This document shows positions 27,115 to 35,974 of a stretch of 64,000 bases of DNA, one piece after another (within the stretch, counting starts at the first letter, position 1; each line of letters opens with the position of its first letter). Both the position numbers and the translations under genes were made by a program. The notes under the pieces are model-generated. The model did no database searches. It saw only the letters and a list, made by a program, of their open reading frames with translations, and was not told the DNA's origin. Origin of the DNA: Candidatus Eremiobacterota bacterium (lineage in GTDB: Bacteria > Vulcanimicrobiota > Vulcanimicrobiia > Vulcanimicrobiales > Vulcanimicrobiaceae). The stretch spans positions 78,643 to 142,642 of the forward strand of contig JAFAKB010000071.1 of assembly GCA_019235885.1 (NCBI GenBank), read 5' to 3'.

Positions 27115-28341
27115 TCATGATTGCGCTCGACGAAAAAAATTTCGGGAAAGGCGAATTATGTAGTCCAGATCGGAAGGAGCTCCGAAGACTCGAGTCTCTG
27201 GTACACGCCCGCGGCTCTCAATGTCCCAATCTTCCTCTTCGGTAGTCATCATTACATCGTATCGCCTGCGATTTCTATCGCGCGTCAGCGTGACGCTGAC
27301 ACGCCGCCCGGTCAGTTCATCGTCAATGTCTAAACTCAGCGAGTCATCGTCATCAACTGAAACGCTAAAGTCCGTTGATAGTTGCCGTCCAAGTTCGTCC
27401 AAAAATAACTTTGCTTGCGCCGCATCTTCTATCGGCCCGTGCTGAATAGGCCGCGGCAGTTGATGATTAATTCGACCTTCAGCCATCAGTCTTGACTCAT
27501 CCTCTTCGAATGAATGCATAACCGCTAAGGAATACCTTTTCTCCGAAGGTTTCGGCCGCGACACTTCAGCGCCAAGTACCCATCCGCGTCCGTCCGCTGC
27601 AGCATATCGCCGAAGCGCTATAATAGCTCGAAGTTTCCCGAGCACCATGTCCGAGTTAATTGCAAACCGCGGAGGGCCCATCTGGGCAATGAAGGCGTCT
27701 AATCCGCGCTTCCCATCTGGCGCGTCAATAATCGTGTACACTCGTGCGTTTTCGGCAAGCCATAGGGCGGTATAGGGAGAGGCTTTGCCTGGTCCTATGG
27801 AGTCAATACCAATGACGTTTGCCCGCTGGATCTCTCGCCGGTGAATTTCGTCATCGACGTCAAACTCAATAGTCGAGACCTTGGGATGAGATTCATTATT
27901 TGAGAATAGTATGACGTCATCGTGTTTTCTGTGTGACTCAAGGATCGCGTGCAGCACAGTAGTACGGCCACTCGTCGAGGATCCACTGATTAGAACCAGT
28001 CCCGGTTCGTTGGTGAGAATCTCGTCAAAACTGCTGGCGAGTCGAAGTTCACTTAGTGTCCGGGGACGTGTCGATACGCTGATATCCCCAACGCCAGCAC
28101 GGACAACATCAATCGTGACATCCTGCTGCAATCGGGATAGAAGCCTGAGCAAGCGATCTACCGAAAATCGGCTCGCATCACGGTGCTTTAGCGCGGAAAT
28201 TTCGGACTGCTTAATGCCTAGCCGCTTAACCCAGTCGCTTTGAGTGTAGTTCACATTCTCTATCGCCCGGGAAAGCTCGCGCATCAATTGCGCCTTGGCG
28301 CTGCCGTATCGATCGATAAGCCGAAAGTCCGCGTCCGACAT
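27115..28341 (-). CDS. XRE-type HTH fused to a secretion/pilus-ATPase-like P-loop domain
   Basis: A 408-aa protein on a less GC-rich patch. Residues 10-80 look like a HigA-type HTH (TQSDWVKRLGIKQSEISALK). From about 93 the order TLSELRLASSFDEIL then GLVLISGSSTSGRTTVLHAIL resembles the PilT/VirB11/T2SE ATPase core, but the Walker A lysine is Arg (SGRTT). ANVIGIDSIG (about 185) stands where those ATPases have the Walker B/Asp box. The last 110 residues are acidic, then beta-rich, unrecognised. A strong promoter sits directly upstream of the ATG, and a toxin-like pair is transcribed divergently. Could be a regulator, a sensor of secretion, or a defence component; function unknown. Confidence 0.7.
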   Translation of the reverse strand: MSDADFRLIDRYGSAKAQLMRELSRAIENVNYTQSDWVKRLGIKQSEISALKHRDASRFSVDRLLRLLSRLQQDVTIDVVRAGVGDISVSTRPRTLSELRLASSFDEILTNEPGLVLISGSSTSGRTTVLHAILESHRKHDDVILFSNNESHPKVSTIEFDVDDEIHRREIQRANVIGIDSIGPGKASPYTALWLAENARVYTIIDAPDGKRGLDAFIAQMGPPRFAINSDMVLGKLRAIIALRRYAAADGRGWVLGAEVSRPKPSEKRYSLAVMHSFEEDESRLMAEGRINHQLPRPIQHGPIEDAAQAKLFLDELGRQLSTDFSVSVDDDDSLSLDIDDELTGRRVSVTLTRDRNRRRYDVMMTTEEEDWDIESRGRVPETRVFGAPSDLDYIIRLSRNFFRRAQS

Positions 28342-28343
28342 GC

Positions 28344-28371
28344 TTGCATTTTAGCCCAAAGGTGTTATAAT
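28344..28371 (+). promoter_or_regulatory. Divergent sigma-70-like promoter toward the toxin-like pair
   Basis: On the plus strand, TTGCAT (28344-28349), 16-base spacer, TATAAT (28366-28371). It overlaps the minus-strand promoter almost completely, so the HTH protein could repress both at once. Confidence 0.5.
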
Positions 28372-28376
28372 TTCAA
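28348..28376 (-). promoter_or_regulatory. Sigma-70-like promoter of the HTH-ATPase gene
   Basis: On the minus strand, TTGAAA (28376-28371), 17-base spacer, TAAAAT (28353-28348), six bases before the ATG at 28341. Transcription would start at or next to the start codon, so the mRNA is leaderless or nearly so. Confidence 0.6.
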
Positions 28377-28444
28377 GAGTAATATCGCAACACAGCGATA
28401 CTTATTGAGTCCGAGAAGGAATATCCTTGAAGCGGAAGGGCGGT

Positions 28445-28519
28445 ATGAAGGCACGTAGGTTAGCCCTGTTCCTAAGGTCGGCGGGGGCGGCGCGCTCTAA
28501 TGCGCTTCACCGATTATAA
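28445..28519 (+). CDS. Possible 24-aa leader or remnant ORF
   Basis: A short frame (MKARRLALFLRSAG...) from ATG 28445, with GAAGGGCGG just upstream, overlaps the next gene in another frame. A TTG six codons earlier has AAGGA upstream. It might be a leader peptide, a decayed small gene, or chance. Confidence 0.2.
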   Translation: MKARRLALFLRSAGAARSNALHRL

Positions 28520-28829
28520 AGGGCGCCGGGTATTCTGCGACAACCGCCGCTGGCGAGAGCACGTTGTCGCTCGGCGCCCTGAGTTTGCCGATCCGTACCT
28601 TTCGGCGGCTGTCTTCCAGGCGATTTCGAGCCCCGCCTGTGCTATGCAGAGTGCTCAAGATCCGAAATGCGAGTGTCTCTACGCCCCCGCACCCTTTCCA
28701 AAAGAGCGATTTTTGATTAGAATCGTTATCTGTTATAGTCGGCGGGGGCGTGGGGAACTAAAGTCAACAGTTCTCGTCACCGCGATCCCGCCGAACGAAG
28801 GACTCTTGTGGGGACACAAACCGCTGTGA
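28500..28829 (+). CDS. Putative small RNase-like toxin (HPE-motif/PBECR-like)
   Basis: A 109-aa basic protein. RWREHVVARRPEFADPYL (about residues 17-34) resembles the helix with the His-Pro-Glu-type signature of small BrnT/PBECR-like RNase folds (Arg replaces the usual His before Pro), followed by short strands with FLIRIVICYS and STVLVTAIPPNEG at the end, where these proteins carry a V-I-T-A strand. Start ATG 28500; a weak G-rich stretch upstream. The stop overlaps the start of the DUF2283-like gene by four bases. Toxin activity is inferred from fold resemblance and pairing, not shown. Confidence 0.55.
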   Translation: MRFTDYKGRRVFCDNRRWREHVVARRPEFADPYLSAAVFQAISSPACAMQSAQDPKCECLYAPAPFPKERFLIRIVICYSRRGRGELKSTVLVTAIPPNEGLLWGHKPL

Positions 28830-29245
28830 ATCCGAGCGGCGAAGATAACTCTCGAATTATGGCTCCTTCTGACAACGCTGAAGGTTTTCGACAAGGGCTC
28901 GAGCAGTTAAGAGCTAGCCTTTCGCTGCCCTGGCAGTGTTTCTATGATAGACGAGAAGACACGCTCTTCTTACGGCGAAGAAATGGTTCCGCCGTCTCGT
29001 ACTTTGGCCCCGGCGAACCCGCCATTCTCCTTCGACTTGACGCGGCCACGGTCGAGCTAATCGGGATTGATCTATTGCACTATCAATCGTACCTGCTAAA
29101 GAGATATCCTGAATTGCACTGCGTTCGGCCGCGAAAGTCTTTGTTTTCATTCCTATTGCCCATGTGGCAGCGAGGCTCGACCCGGGAGATGGGAGAATCT
29201 TTGAGCCGGCTTCTTTCACAGAGCGATTCGCGGCAGTTTGCGTAA
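28826..29245 (+). CDS. DUF2283-like protein, putative antitoxin
   Basis: A 139-aa protein. The centre has the DUF2283 pattern: CFYDRREDTLFLRRRNG (YD-x3-DTLY/F) and ILLRLDAATVELIGIDLL (short strands ending in V/I-G-I-x-L). The GTG at 28826 overlaps the upstream TGA (GTGA), the usual arrangement for such pairs. The last 40 residues are basic. A second DUF2283-like gene paired with a DUF4258 gene is at 56686-57000, which supports reading both as toxin-antitoxin-type pairs. Confidence 0.55.
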   Translation: MNPSGEDNSRIMAPSDNAEGFRQGLEQLRASLSLPWQCFYDRREDTLFLRRRNGSAVSYFGPGEPAILLRLDAATVELIGIDLLHYQSYLLKRYPELHCVRPRKSLFSFLLPMWQRGSTREMGESLSRLLSQSDSRQFA

Positions 29246-29278
29246 AGGCTCTTTTGTCATACACATATTAAGAAACAA

Positions 29279-29295
29279 AGTGCCGTTTCAGCACT
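29279..29295. terminator. Weak hairpin between convergent genes
   Basis: A 5-bp stem (AGTGC / GCACT) with a 7-base loop in an AT-rich gap between the DUF2283-like gene and the carboxyltransferase. No convincing T-run; a weak terminator at best. Confidence 0.25.
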
Positions 29296-29302
29296 CAAAC
29301 GA

Positions 29303-30913
29303 CTACATGCGGAATACACCGAACGTCGTCGGCTTCGGTTCTTTGTAGCGTGCCGCTCGCAGGCCGATCGCCAGCACGCGGCGCGTGTCGAGCGGGTCGA
29401 TGATCCCGTCGTCCCAGATGCGCGCGGTCGAGTAGTAGGGGCTGCCTTCGTGCTCGTACTTGTCGAGGATCGGCTTCTTGAAGGCGTCCTGCTCTTCGGG
29501 TGAGAGCGCGGGCTTGTGTTTCTCGGCGTCGGCGTTCATCCGCACGGTCAGCAGCGTCGAGGCGGCTTGCGCGCCGCCCATCACACTGATCCGCGCGTTC
29601 GGCCACATCCAGAGCATTCGCGGCGAGTAGGCGCGCCCGCTCATCCCGTAGTTGCCCGCGCCGAAGCTGCCGCCGATCACGACCGTGAACTTCGGCACCT
29701 CCGCGCAGGCCACCGCGGTCACCAGCTTCGCGCCGTCCTTGGCGATCCCGCGGTTCTCGTACTCCTTGCCGATCATGAAGCCGGTGATGTTCTGCAGGAA
29801 CACCAGCGGGATGCCGCGCCGGCAGCACAGCTCGATGAAGTGCGCGCCCTTGAGCGCCGACTCGCTGAACAGGATCCCGTTGTTCGCCAGGATCCCGACC
29901 GGATGTCCTTCGACGTGCGCGAAGCCGCAGACCAGCGTCGTCCCGTAGCGCGCCTTGAACTCGGCGAAGTCCGAGCCGTCGACGATGCGCGCAATTACCT
30001 CGTGCACATCGTACGACTGGCGCGAATCGCTCGGAATGATCCCGTACAGCTCGTGCGGGTCCCGCGCCGGCGGACGCGGCTCGCGTACCGGCCAGGCGTC
30101 GTACGGCCGGCGGTCGAGGTGCGCGACGACTTGCCGCACGATCCCGAGCGCGTGCTCGTCGTCGACGGCGTAGTGGTCGGCGACCCCGCTGATCCGCGTG
30201 TGCACGTCGGCCCCGCCGAGCTCTTCGGCGGTGACGATCTCGCCGGTCGCCGCCTGCACCAGTGGCGGGCCGCCGAGGAAGATCGTGCCTTGGTCCTTCA
30301 CGATGATCGACTCGTCGGCCATCGCGGGCACGTACGCCCCGCCGGCCGTGCACGAGCCCATCACCGCGGCGATCTGTGGAATCCCTTGCGCGCTCATCCG
30401 CGCCTGATTGTAGAAGATGCGCCCGAAGTGCTCGCGGTCGGGGAAGACGTCGGCCTGCAGCGGCAAGAACGCACCGCCCGAGTCGACCAAGTAGATGCAC
30501 GCGAGCGCGTTCTGCTCGGCGATCTCCTGCGCGCGCAGGTGCTTCTTCACCGTGATCGGGTAGTACGTGCCGCCTTTGACGGTCGCGTCGTTGGCGACGA
30601 TCACGCAGTCGGTTCCGGTGATGGTGCCGATGCCGGCGATCATCCCGGCCGCCGGCGCGTCGTCATGATACATGCCGGTCGCGGCCAGCGCCGAGAGCTC
30701 CAGGAACGCCGTTCCCGGATCGACGAGCCGGTCGACGCGGTCGCGCGCGGTCAGCTTCCCGCGCTTGCGGTGGCGGTCGACCGCTTGCGGTCCGCCGCCG
30801 CCGCGCACGCGCGCGAGGTGCGCGCGCAAGTCGTCGACCAGGGCTGCCATCGCGGCGGCGTTCCGCTCGAAATCGGCAGACCGGTTGTCGATGCGGGTCG
30901 CGAGAGTGCTCAC
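29303..30913 (-). CDS. Acyl-CoA carboxylase beta subunit (carboxyltransferase; methylcrotonyl-CoA type)
   Basis: A 536-aa biotin-dependent carboxyltransferase with both crotonase-like halves. [18 protein letters not shown] is near the N-terminus, [18 protein letters not shown] (about residues 180-197) the first oxyanion region, and [21 protein letters not shown] the second half's conserved loop. Length and the [15 protein letters not shown] segment fit 3-methylcrotonyl-CoA carboxylase beta. Start GTG 30913. It is probably the partner of the alpha subunit at 11624-13510, although about 16 kb apart; assembly between them is inferred. Confidence 0.92.
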   Translation of the reverse strand: MSTLATRIDNRSADFERNAAAMAALVDDLRAHLARVRGGGGPQAVDRHRKRGKLTARDRVDRLVDPGTAFLELSALAATGMYHDDAPAAGMIAGIGTITGTDCVIVANDATVKGGTYYPITVKKHLRAQEIAEQNALACIYLVDSGGAFLPLQADVFPDREHFGRIFYNQARMSAQGIPQIAAVMGSCTAGGAYVPAMADESIIVKDQGTIFLGGPPLVQAATGEIVTAEELGGADVHTRISGVADHYAVDDEHALGIVRQVVAHLDRRPYDAWPVREPRPPARDPHELYGIIPSDSRQSYDVHEVIARIVDGSDFAEFKARYGTTLVCGFAHVEGHPVGILANNGILFSESALKGAHFIELCCRRGIPLVFLQNITGFMIGKEYENRGIAKDGAKLVTAVACAEVPKFTVVIGGSFGAGNYGMSGRAYSPRMLWMWPNARISVMGGAQAASTLLTVRMNADAEKHKPALSPEEQDAFKKPILDKYEHEGSPYYSTARIWDDGIIDPLDTRRVLAIGLRAARYKEPKPTTFGVFRM

Positions 30914-30990
30914 AACCGCTCGATTTAAGCCTGTGTGAGAATATTCTTCTCTGGCATTGCGCTGGGGCGGGCAAGCGTTATCATCGCATC

Positions 30991-32496
30991 GTGGCTGCAC
31001 AGACGACCGCTCCCGCATCCTATCGCCCCGCCGGCGCCCTCGACGCGTCGAGCGCGCTCCGTCCCTATGCCGGGCCGTGGAATCGCCGCCTCGCCGCGCA
31101 CCTGCTGCGCCGGGCCGGGTTCGGCGGCTCGCCGGCCGACGTCGACCGCTTCGCCGCGATGTCGCCGGGCGCGGCGGTCGACTCGCTGATCCGCTTCGCC
31201 GACACCTCGGCGCTCCCGGCGCGCCCGCCGCTCGAAGACCCGCCGGCGCCGGTCCGCGGGCTGTTCCGCGGCTTGATGCAAGGCCAGGCGCCCGACGAAG
31301 CGACGGTCCAGGCCCGCAAGATGTTCCAGATGGCGAACAACATGAACCGCCGCCGGAACCTGGTCGCGATGCAGACCTGGTGGCTGCAGCGGATGATCGC
31401 CACGCCCGCGCCGCTGCAAGAGAAGATGACGCTCTTCTGGCACGGCCACTTCACCAGCTCGCCGGAGAAGGGCACGACCGCCCAAGCGCTGCTGATGCAG
31501 AACCAGCTCTTCCGCGAGTACGCGCTGGGCAACATCCGCGAGCTGACGCTGCACGTCTCGCAAGACCCGGCGATGCTGCGCTACCTCGACAACAACGTCA
31601 ACGAGAAGGCGCACCCCAACGAGAACTACGCGCGCGAGCTGATGGAGCTCTTCACGCTCGGGATCGGCAACTACACCGAGCAGGACATCCGCGAGTCGGC
31701 GCGCGCGTTCACCGGCTGGACGTTCCGCCGCAGCCCCGACGGCACGGGCCAGTTCTTCGACAACCGCGCGCAGCACGACGAGGGCACCAAGACGTTCCTC
31801 GGCCAGAGCGGGAACTTCAACGGCGCCGACATCGTCAACATCATCTTCCGCCAGCCGGCCGCCTCGCGCTGGTTCGCCACCAAGCTGCTGGCCTTCTTCG
31901 TCTACCAGGACCCGGAGCCGGTGCTCGTCGACCAAGTCGCCGCGCTGCTGACGAAGAACGACTTCGAGCTGCGGCCGGTGATGTCGGCGCTGCTGCGCAG
32001 CAACGTGTTCTTCAGCGACCGCGCGTACCGCGCGCTGGTGAAGAGCCCGGTCGACTTCGTCGTCGGCACGCACCAGCTCTTCGGCATCACCGAGGTCGCG
32101 CCGGTCGAGCTGGCGACGCTGCGGGCGATGGGCCAGGTGCTGTTCTACCCGCCGAACGTGAAGGGCTGGGACGGCGGCGCGGCCTGGCTCAACAGCCAGA
32201 CCGTGCTCACCCGCGAGAACTTCGCCAACGGCGTGGCGCAGAGCCCGAAGATGATGGAGAACGCGGGGTGGCTCACGCCGGTGATGCGCGCGATGGACCC
32301 GCACGCCGTCGCGACGACGCTCACGCAGTCGATGCTGCAGGGCGACGTCTCGCCGGCCGCCGTCGCGCAGCTCGTCGCCTACCTCGGGGGCCACGGCCAG
32401 TCCGAGCTCGCGCAGCTCTCACCGGAAAACGTGGACGAACGCGTCCGCAACGCCGCCTACTTGACGATGGCGATGCCCGCCTACCAGCTCGCGTAA
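30991..32496 (+). CDS. DUF1800 domain protein
   Basis: A 501-aa DUF1800 protein. [18 protein letters not shown] (about residues 37-54) is the N-terminal signature, [14 protein letters not shown] (about 142-155) the His-rich motif, and [19 protein letters not shown] (about 210-228) the central motif; a late [10 protein letters not shown] is also conserved. Function unknown. It is almost always beside a DUF1501 gene, as here (22-base gap). GTG start at 30991, without a signal peptide. Confidence 0.9.
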   Translation: MAAQTTAPASYRPAGALDASSALRPYAGPWNRRLAAHLLRRAGFGGSPADVDRFAAMSPGAAVDSLIRFADTSALPARPPLEDPPAPVRGLFRGLMQGQAPDEATVQARKMFQMANNMNRRRNLVAMQTWWLQRMIATPAPLQEKMTLFWHGHFTSSPEKGTTAQALLMQNQLFREYALGNIRELTLHVSQDPAMLRYLDNNVNEKAHPNENYARELMELFTLGIGNYTEQDIRESARAFTGWTFRRSPDGTGQFFDNRAQHDEGTKTFLGQSGNFNGADIVNIIFRQPAASRWFATKLLAFFVYQDPEPVLVDQVAALLTKNDFELRPVMSALLRSNVFFSDRAYRALVKSPVDFVVGTHQLFGITEVAPVELATLRAMGQVLFYPPNVKGWDGGAAWLNSQTVLTRENFANGVAQSPKMMENAGWLTPVMRAMDPHAVATTLTQSMLQGDVSPAAVAQLVAYLGGHGQSELAQLSPENVDERVRNAAYLTMAMPAYQLA

Positions 32497-32518
32497 GGAT
32501 AAATTCGGAAAGCACAGG

Positions 32519-33751
32519 ATGACACGGACAATGAAACGCAGCGGATTTCTTCTCGGAGCGGTCTCCGGGCTCGCGGTCGTCGCCAACAACGACACGATCT
32601 TCTCGCAGGCGCTCGCGCAGACGGCGCTTCCCGGTCTGCCGGGCGGCAACGACCGCGTGCTGGTGGTGATCAACTTCCAAGGCGGCAACGACGGGCTGAA
32701 CACGGTCGTGCCGTACGGCATGCAGGACTACTATCGCTACCGCCCGTCGCTCGGGATCGCCCCGAACGACGTGCTGCGGATCGACGACGTCGTCGGGCTC
32801 AACCCGGTGCTCGCGCCGTTCAAGAAGATGTACGACGCCGGGAACGTAGCGATCGTGCAGGGCGTCGGCTATCCCGACCCCGACCACTCGCACTTCCGCT
32901 CGACCGAGATCTGGCAGACCGCGCAGCCGAAAGGCTACGAGTCGACCGGCTGGCTCGGGCGTTACCTCGACGAGGCGCAGCTCCCGAAGAGCAACCTGTT
33001 CAACGCGGTCGCGATCAGCAACGTCCTGCCCGAGCTGCTGATCTCGAAGACGACCGACGTCCCGGCGGTCGACGCGCTGCGCGGCTACGGCCTCGCCAGC
33101 GACAAGCGCAGCGGCAACCGCGAGGCGTTCCACGAGTTCGTCAGCGACAAGACGGTCCCGTTCCGCTCGCCGTTCCTCGCGCAGGTCGCGGAGATCGAAG
33201 ACCACGCGCAACGCGGCGCGGAAGAGCTGCCGAAGCTCGTCGCCGGCTACCAACCGCAGGCGACGTATCCGGCGACCCCGCTCGGCCGCAGCTTGGCGCT
33301 CGCGGCGCAGATCGTCGGCTCGAAGCTCGGCACGCGCGTGCTCTACCTGCAGCACGGCTCGTTCGACACCCACGTCACCCAGAAGCAGACGCAAGAGCGA
33401 TTGCTCGCCGACTTCGCGAACGCGATCAGCGCGTTCTACCAAGACCTCGCGGCGCACGGCAACGACAAGCGCGTCCTCACCATGACGTTCAGCGAGTTCG
33501 GCCGCCGCGTCGGAGAGAACGCCAGCCGCGGCACCGACCACGGCGAAGCCGCACCCGTCTTCCTCATCGGCGGCGGCGTCAAAGGCGGCCTCTACGGCCA
33601 GCACCCCGATCTGGGCCGCCTCAACATGGGCAATCTCGCGTTCTCGACCGACTTCCGCAACGTCTACGCGACGGTGCTGGAGCGCTGGCTGGGTCGTCCG
33701 TCAGGCCCGATCGTCGGCTCGAACTTCACGATGCTCCCGCTGTTGACGTAA
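32519..33751 (+). CDS. DUF1501 domain protein, exported
   Basis: A 410-aa DUF1501 (sulfatase-like fold) protein. The N-terminus is signal-like (KRSGFLLGAVSGLAVVANN). VLVVINFQGGNDGLNTV (about residues 47-63) is the family's first motif, GYPDPDHSHFRSTEIWQT (about 121-138) the second, and TMTFSEFGRRVGEN...TDHGEA the third. Function is unknown; it is paired with the DUF1800 gene and likely acts with it outside the cytoplasmic membrane. Confidence 0.9.
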   Translation: MTRTMKRSGFLLGAVSGLAVVANNDTIFSQALAQTALPGLPGGNDRVLVVINFQGGNDGLNTVVPYGMQDYYRYRPSLGIAPNDVLRIDDVVGLNPVLAPFKKMYDAGNVAIVQGVGYPDPDHSHFRSTEIWQTAQPKGYESTGWLGRYLDEAQLPKSNLFNAVAISNVLPELLISKTTDVPAVDALRGYGLASDKRSGNREAFHEFVSDKTVPFRSPFLAQVAEIEDHAQRGAEELPKLVAGYQPQATYPATPLGRSLALAAQIVGSKLGTRVLYLQHGSFDTHVTQKQTQERLLADFANAISAFYQDLAAHGNDKRVLTMTFSEFGRRVGENASRGTDHGEAAPVFLIGGGVKGGLYGQHPDLGRLNMGNLAFSTDFRNVYATVLERWLGRPSGPIVGSNFTMLPLLT

Positions 33752-33781
33752 CGCCCTCAGACGCCTGAGAATTTGGCCACG

Positions 33782-34110
33782 CTATGGCTGATCGAGGAAG
33801 GGATTCTCGCGCCAGATGCGAGCATCCGCGATTTCGATTTCGCCGATCCGAACAGTATTCTTCTCCTTTAGGAAGCAAAAGTAAACGCGATAACCGATGT
33901 CGCCATCGAGCACGATGAGAGCGCGATCGCGGTATACCAGTGAGGGATCGTATGGATTGGGGTGTGGAATTTCTATGATAAGAAGTCCACGGGGCTCGCA
34001 GCGCTCACCAAGCTGCAACACCTGAGCCCAAAGGTACTCGGAATCGGCGCTTTCGAGAATCTTGCGAGCTTGATCCGTAATCTCTAGCCGGTAGCGCGCG
34101 ATGACTTTTT
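33782..34110 (-). pseudogene. 3' part of a frameshifted gene (continues 34084-34704)
   Basis: Coding-like sequence ending at TAG 33782. Read upstream without a break it gives ARYRLEITDQARKILESAD and then LLIIEIPHPNPYDP, but there is no ATG in this frame; a GTG at 34024 is the only ordinary start and would drop the helical N-terminus. It joins the preceding gene smoothly if one A is added in the GAGAAAAAG run near 34110. So it is either a -1 frameshift product, a mutation, or an assembly error. No family recognised. Confidence 0.5.
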
Positions 34111-34704
34111 CTCTCGCCAGCGCCGGAGATCGTCCGGCGACAGCTCGCTCGTCTCGCCCGCGATCATTTGCAGATAGCCTTTCGATGAATGAACGACGTC
34201 AAGATCAATCGAGTCAATCAGGCGCCGCCGCACGGCGTCATCTTCCCGCTGCGCCTGAACGCTCACGCTCAGCCACGTCATCTCACGATACCAATTGCGA
34301 AGCTCGTTGAAATATGCGTAGTTGTTGCGGACGACGTTGAAGGCGAGACGAGCGCCGGCCAGCGCTCGAGTGATCGGTGCCGGTGCGGCCTGCGGCGATG
34401 CGGCGTCCTCGAACTCGCTCGTGAATCGCATAATGAGCGCTTGGCGTTCGGGTGGCATGTCGTTCCACGCCCGTTCGATGATTCGGCGAAGCTTTCTCAA
34501 CAAGGCGATCTCTCGCCGGAGCTGAGAAAGCCCGATCGTCTCCGGAGCATACGCGATGGAGGGCATCTCGATGTGCTGGGCTTCCGCCGCACTCTCCAAT
34601 TCGGCCACCTCCTCCCGTGATCGGCGCAGATTCGCGCCTTCTGAAGCTCCAAGAAAGCCGAAGTCTTCCGAATCGCTGCTTTTCCCCCTCCTCGCGGCTC
34701 CCAT
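34084..34704 (-). CDS. Hypothetical hydrophilic helical protein (probably truncated by frameshift)
   Basis: A 206-aa protein from ATG 34704, mostly charged alpha-helix: SREEVAELESAAEAQ, LRREIALLRKLRRIIERA and LRNWYREMTWLSVSVQAQ. The frame ends EKKSSRATG at 34084, but the neighbouring frame continues with equally coding-like sequence, so the native protein was probably about 307 residues. The region is less GC-rich than the DUF1501 gene beside it and looks acquired. Function unknown. Confidence 0.5.
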   Translation of the reverse strand: MGAARRGKSSDSEDFGFLGASEGANLRRSREEVAELESAAEAQHIEMPSIAYAPETIGLSQLRREIALLRKLRRIIERAWNDMPPERQALIMRFTSEFEDAASPQAAPAPITRALAGARLAFNVVRNNYAYFNELRNWYREMTWLSVSVQAQREDDAVRRRLIDSIDLDVVHSSKGYLQMIAGETSELSPDDLRRWREKKSSRATG

Positions 34705-35223
34705 AGCGCTATGATAGTGAGGCCGATTCGGCCTGTACAGCACAGATTTCGGTGGACAAGCCCTCGGCCGCGTCGCACGCGGCAATACCTGGCAATGCGG
34801 CCGTGAGCCAAACCACTGCGGCAAGTCTCGTGCCAGTCCGGCGCCGTGTGCGCGCGACGCAATGGGTGTGTCGCAGCGGCGTCATCGACTTGCGAGCTGG
34901 CATGCAGTGATCACCCTTCGTACCTCGGCCGCTCCTCGCGACGAGCGACGATCCACGGCGCCGCCGTTCCATCTGCCCCGCCGCGTAGCCGACGGCAGAC
35001 ACCTGCCGCTGGTACATGCGGGCGCACTTGATCCACAGCGTGCTGCATCTCATTCGGAATCGCCGAGGCTGCCTTGCGTTGCTTTGAGTCGGAGAATTTC
35101 TACCTCCCGTATCACTTCGCATTAGAACGCGTCGAGGTTCCTAGCCGACCTCCGCTGGACAAAGTCGTGGTGCCGCGTTTGGAGATCTTTCAGAGCGAAA
35201 CCAATCATCCTTACTAACGCGCG
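34705..35223. other. 519-base stretch without a supportable gene
   Basis: Several open frames exist on both strands but none has a good start, ribosome site and protein-like composition throughout. The longest on the minus strand (ending 34709) contains a signal-like RLAAVVWLTAALPGIAAC, and short coding-like bits (EVIREVEILRLKATQGS near 35100) occur in another frame. The stretch may be a decayed gene between two frameshifted ones. Confidence 0.4.
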
Positions 35224-35882
35224 TCAAGAATCGACTCGGCGCATTAGAGCCTCTCCTATATACAGATTTCCACCGTCTTCACGAACGCAATCGTACCAAA
35301 AGTTCCGCATTCTTTTCGGTCTTCCCCGACCGATTTCGCCTACGTCATCCCATTCAATCGTCACAAATAAGTCAAACCCATGTCCCTCACTGCGCATAGC
35401 TCTTATTTCGGAATCAAGGGTTTTTCCATTTCGTATAAGGCATCAATTCTCCGACCATTATCGCTGAGGTTGGCTGACAGCCAGGTCCATCCACCTAAAT
35501 TTTTCTCCGCCCTTTCGGTGGACTTCGTCATCAGTTTGCTGGAAGTGAGAGTAATCGCGAATGGCGTCTGTTCAATCAGTATTTCTCCCTGTTGGGGAGG
35601 AAGCTGCTCGTGTGGCAAGGCCTGAATGCGTGCAGCGAGCGGCCTTCGAACTTCCACCTTCCGGAAAAATCTAACTCGGGGTGGTATAGTTTCCATCCCG
35701 ACCTTTCATACCGCGCAATCCGATGTCTTGCAACCAAAGCAACGCTAGGGATCGAGAATAGCGTAAGAACTATTGCGAGCTGGCCAAGAGTTTGGCCAAA
35801 GTGTTCGCTGATATATAGAAACAGCGTGGCGGCTAACACTGCAACAAACGACCTTTTGATACTCTTCGATTTGACTCTTCAT
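35224..35882 (-). pseudogene. Two-TM, beta-rich protein resembling CBASS effector Cap15, interrupted by single-base frameshifts
   Basis: Conceptual joining of three frames from ATG 35882 (MKSQIEEYQ) to TGA 35224 gives a 219-aa protein: two transmembrane helices (FVAVLAATLFLYIS and LGQLAIVLTLFSIPSVALV), then LDFSGRWKFEG, GEILIEQTPFAITLTSS, WTWLSANLSDNGRRIDA, GHGFDLFVTIEW and a final NLYIGEALMRRVDS. This is the order of the SMODS-associated 2TM beta-barrel (Cap15-like) effectors. One extra base near 35851 (AAAA) and one missing base near 35640 and near 35425 (AAAAA) restore it; corrected length 660 is an exact multiple of three. No CD-NTase gene is nearby. Family assignment is by remembered pattern. 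Confidence 0.5.
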
Positions 35883-35974
35883 TTGTATACACCCTAACGT
35901 CCTCTAATGTCCTAAGTTACGGAGACACGGTCGGTTGCATGCCCTTTGGGTTCCCGAGTCTTGTGGCAAAAGGA

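Noticed and set aside
28445..28519. HicA-like start (MKARRLALFLRSAG) as a toxin
   Set aside because: Only 24 codons, with none of the rest of HicA; kept only as a low-confidence leader or remnant.
34100..34115. Programmed -1 frameshift at the A-run
   Set aside because: The run is GAGAAAAAG, one A short of A-AAA-AAG, and no strong downstream structure is evident; an indel is simpler.
34709..35122. Minus-strand frame of about 137 codons with a hydrophobic segment
   Set aside because: No ribosome site, unlike-protein N-terminus, and other frames in the same stretch look equally good; noted only as an undecided region.
35380..35897. Plus-strand frames opposite the Cap15-like gene
   Set aside because: No ribosome sites or family motifs; the minus strand gives a coherent two-TM protein of exact codon length after correction.
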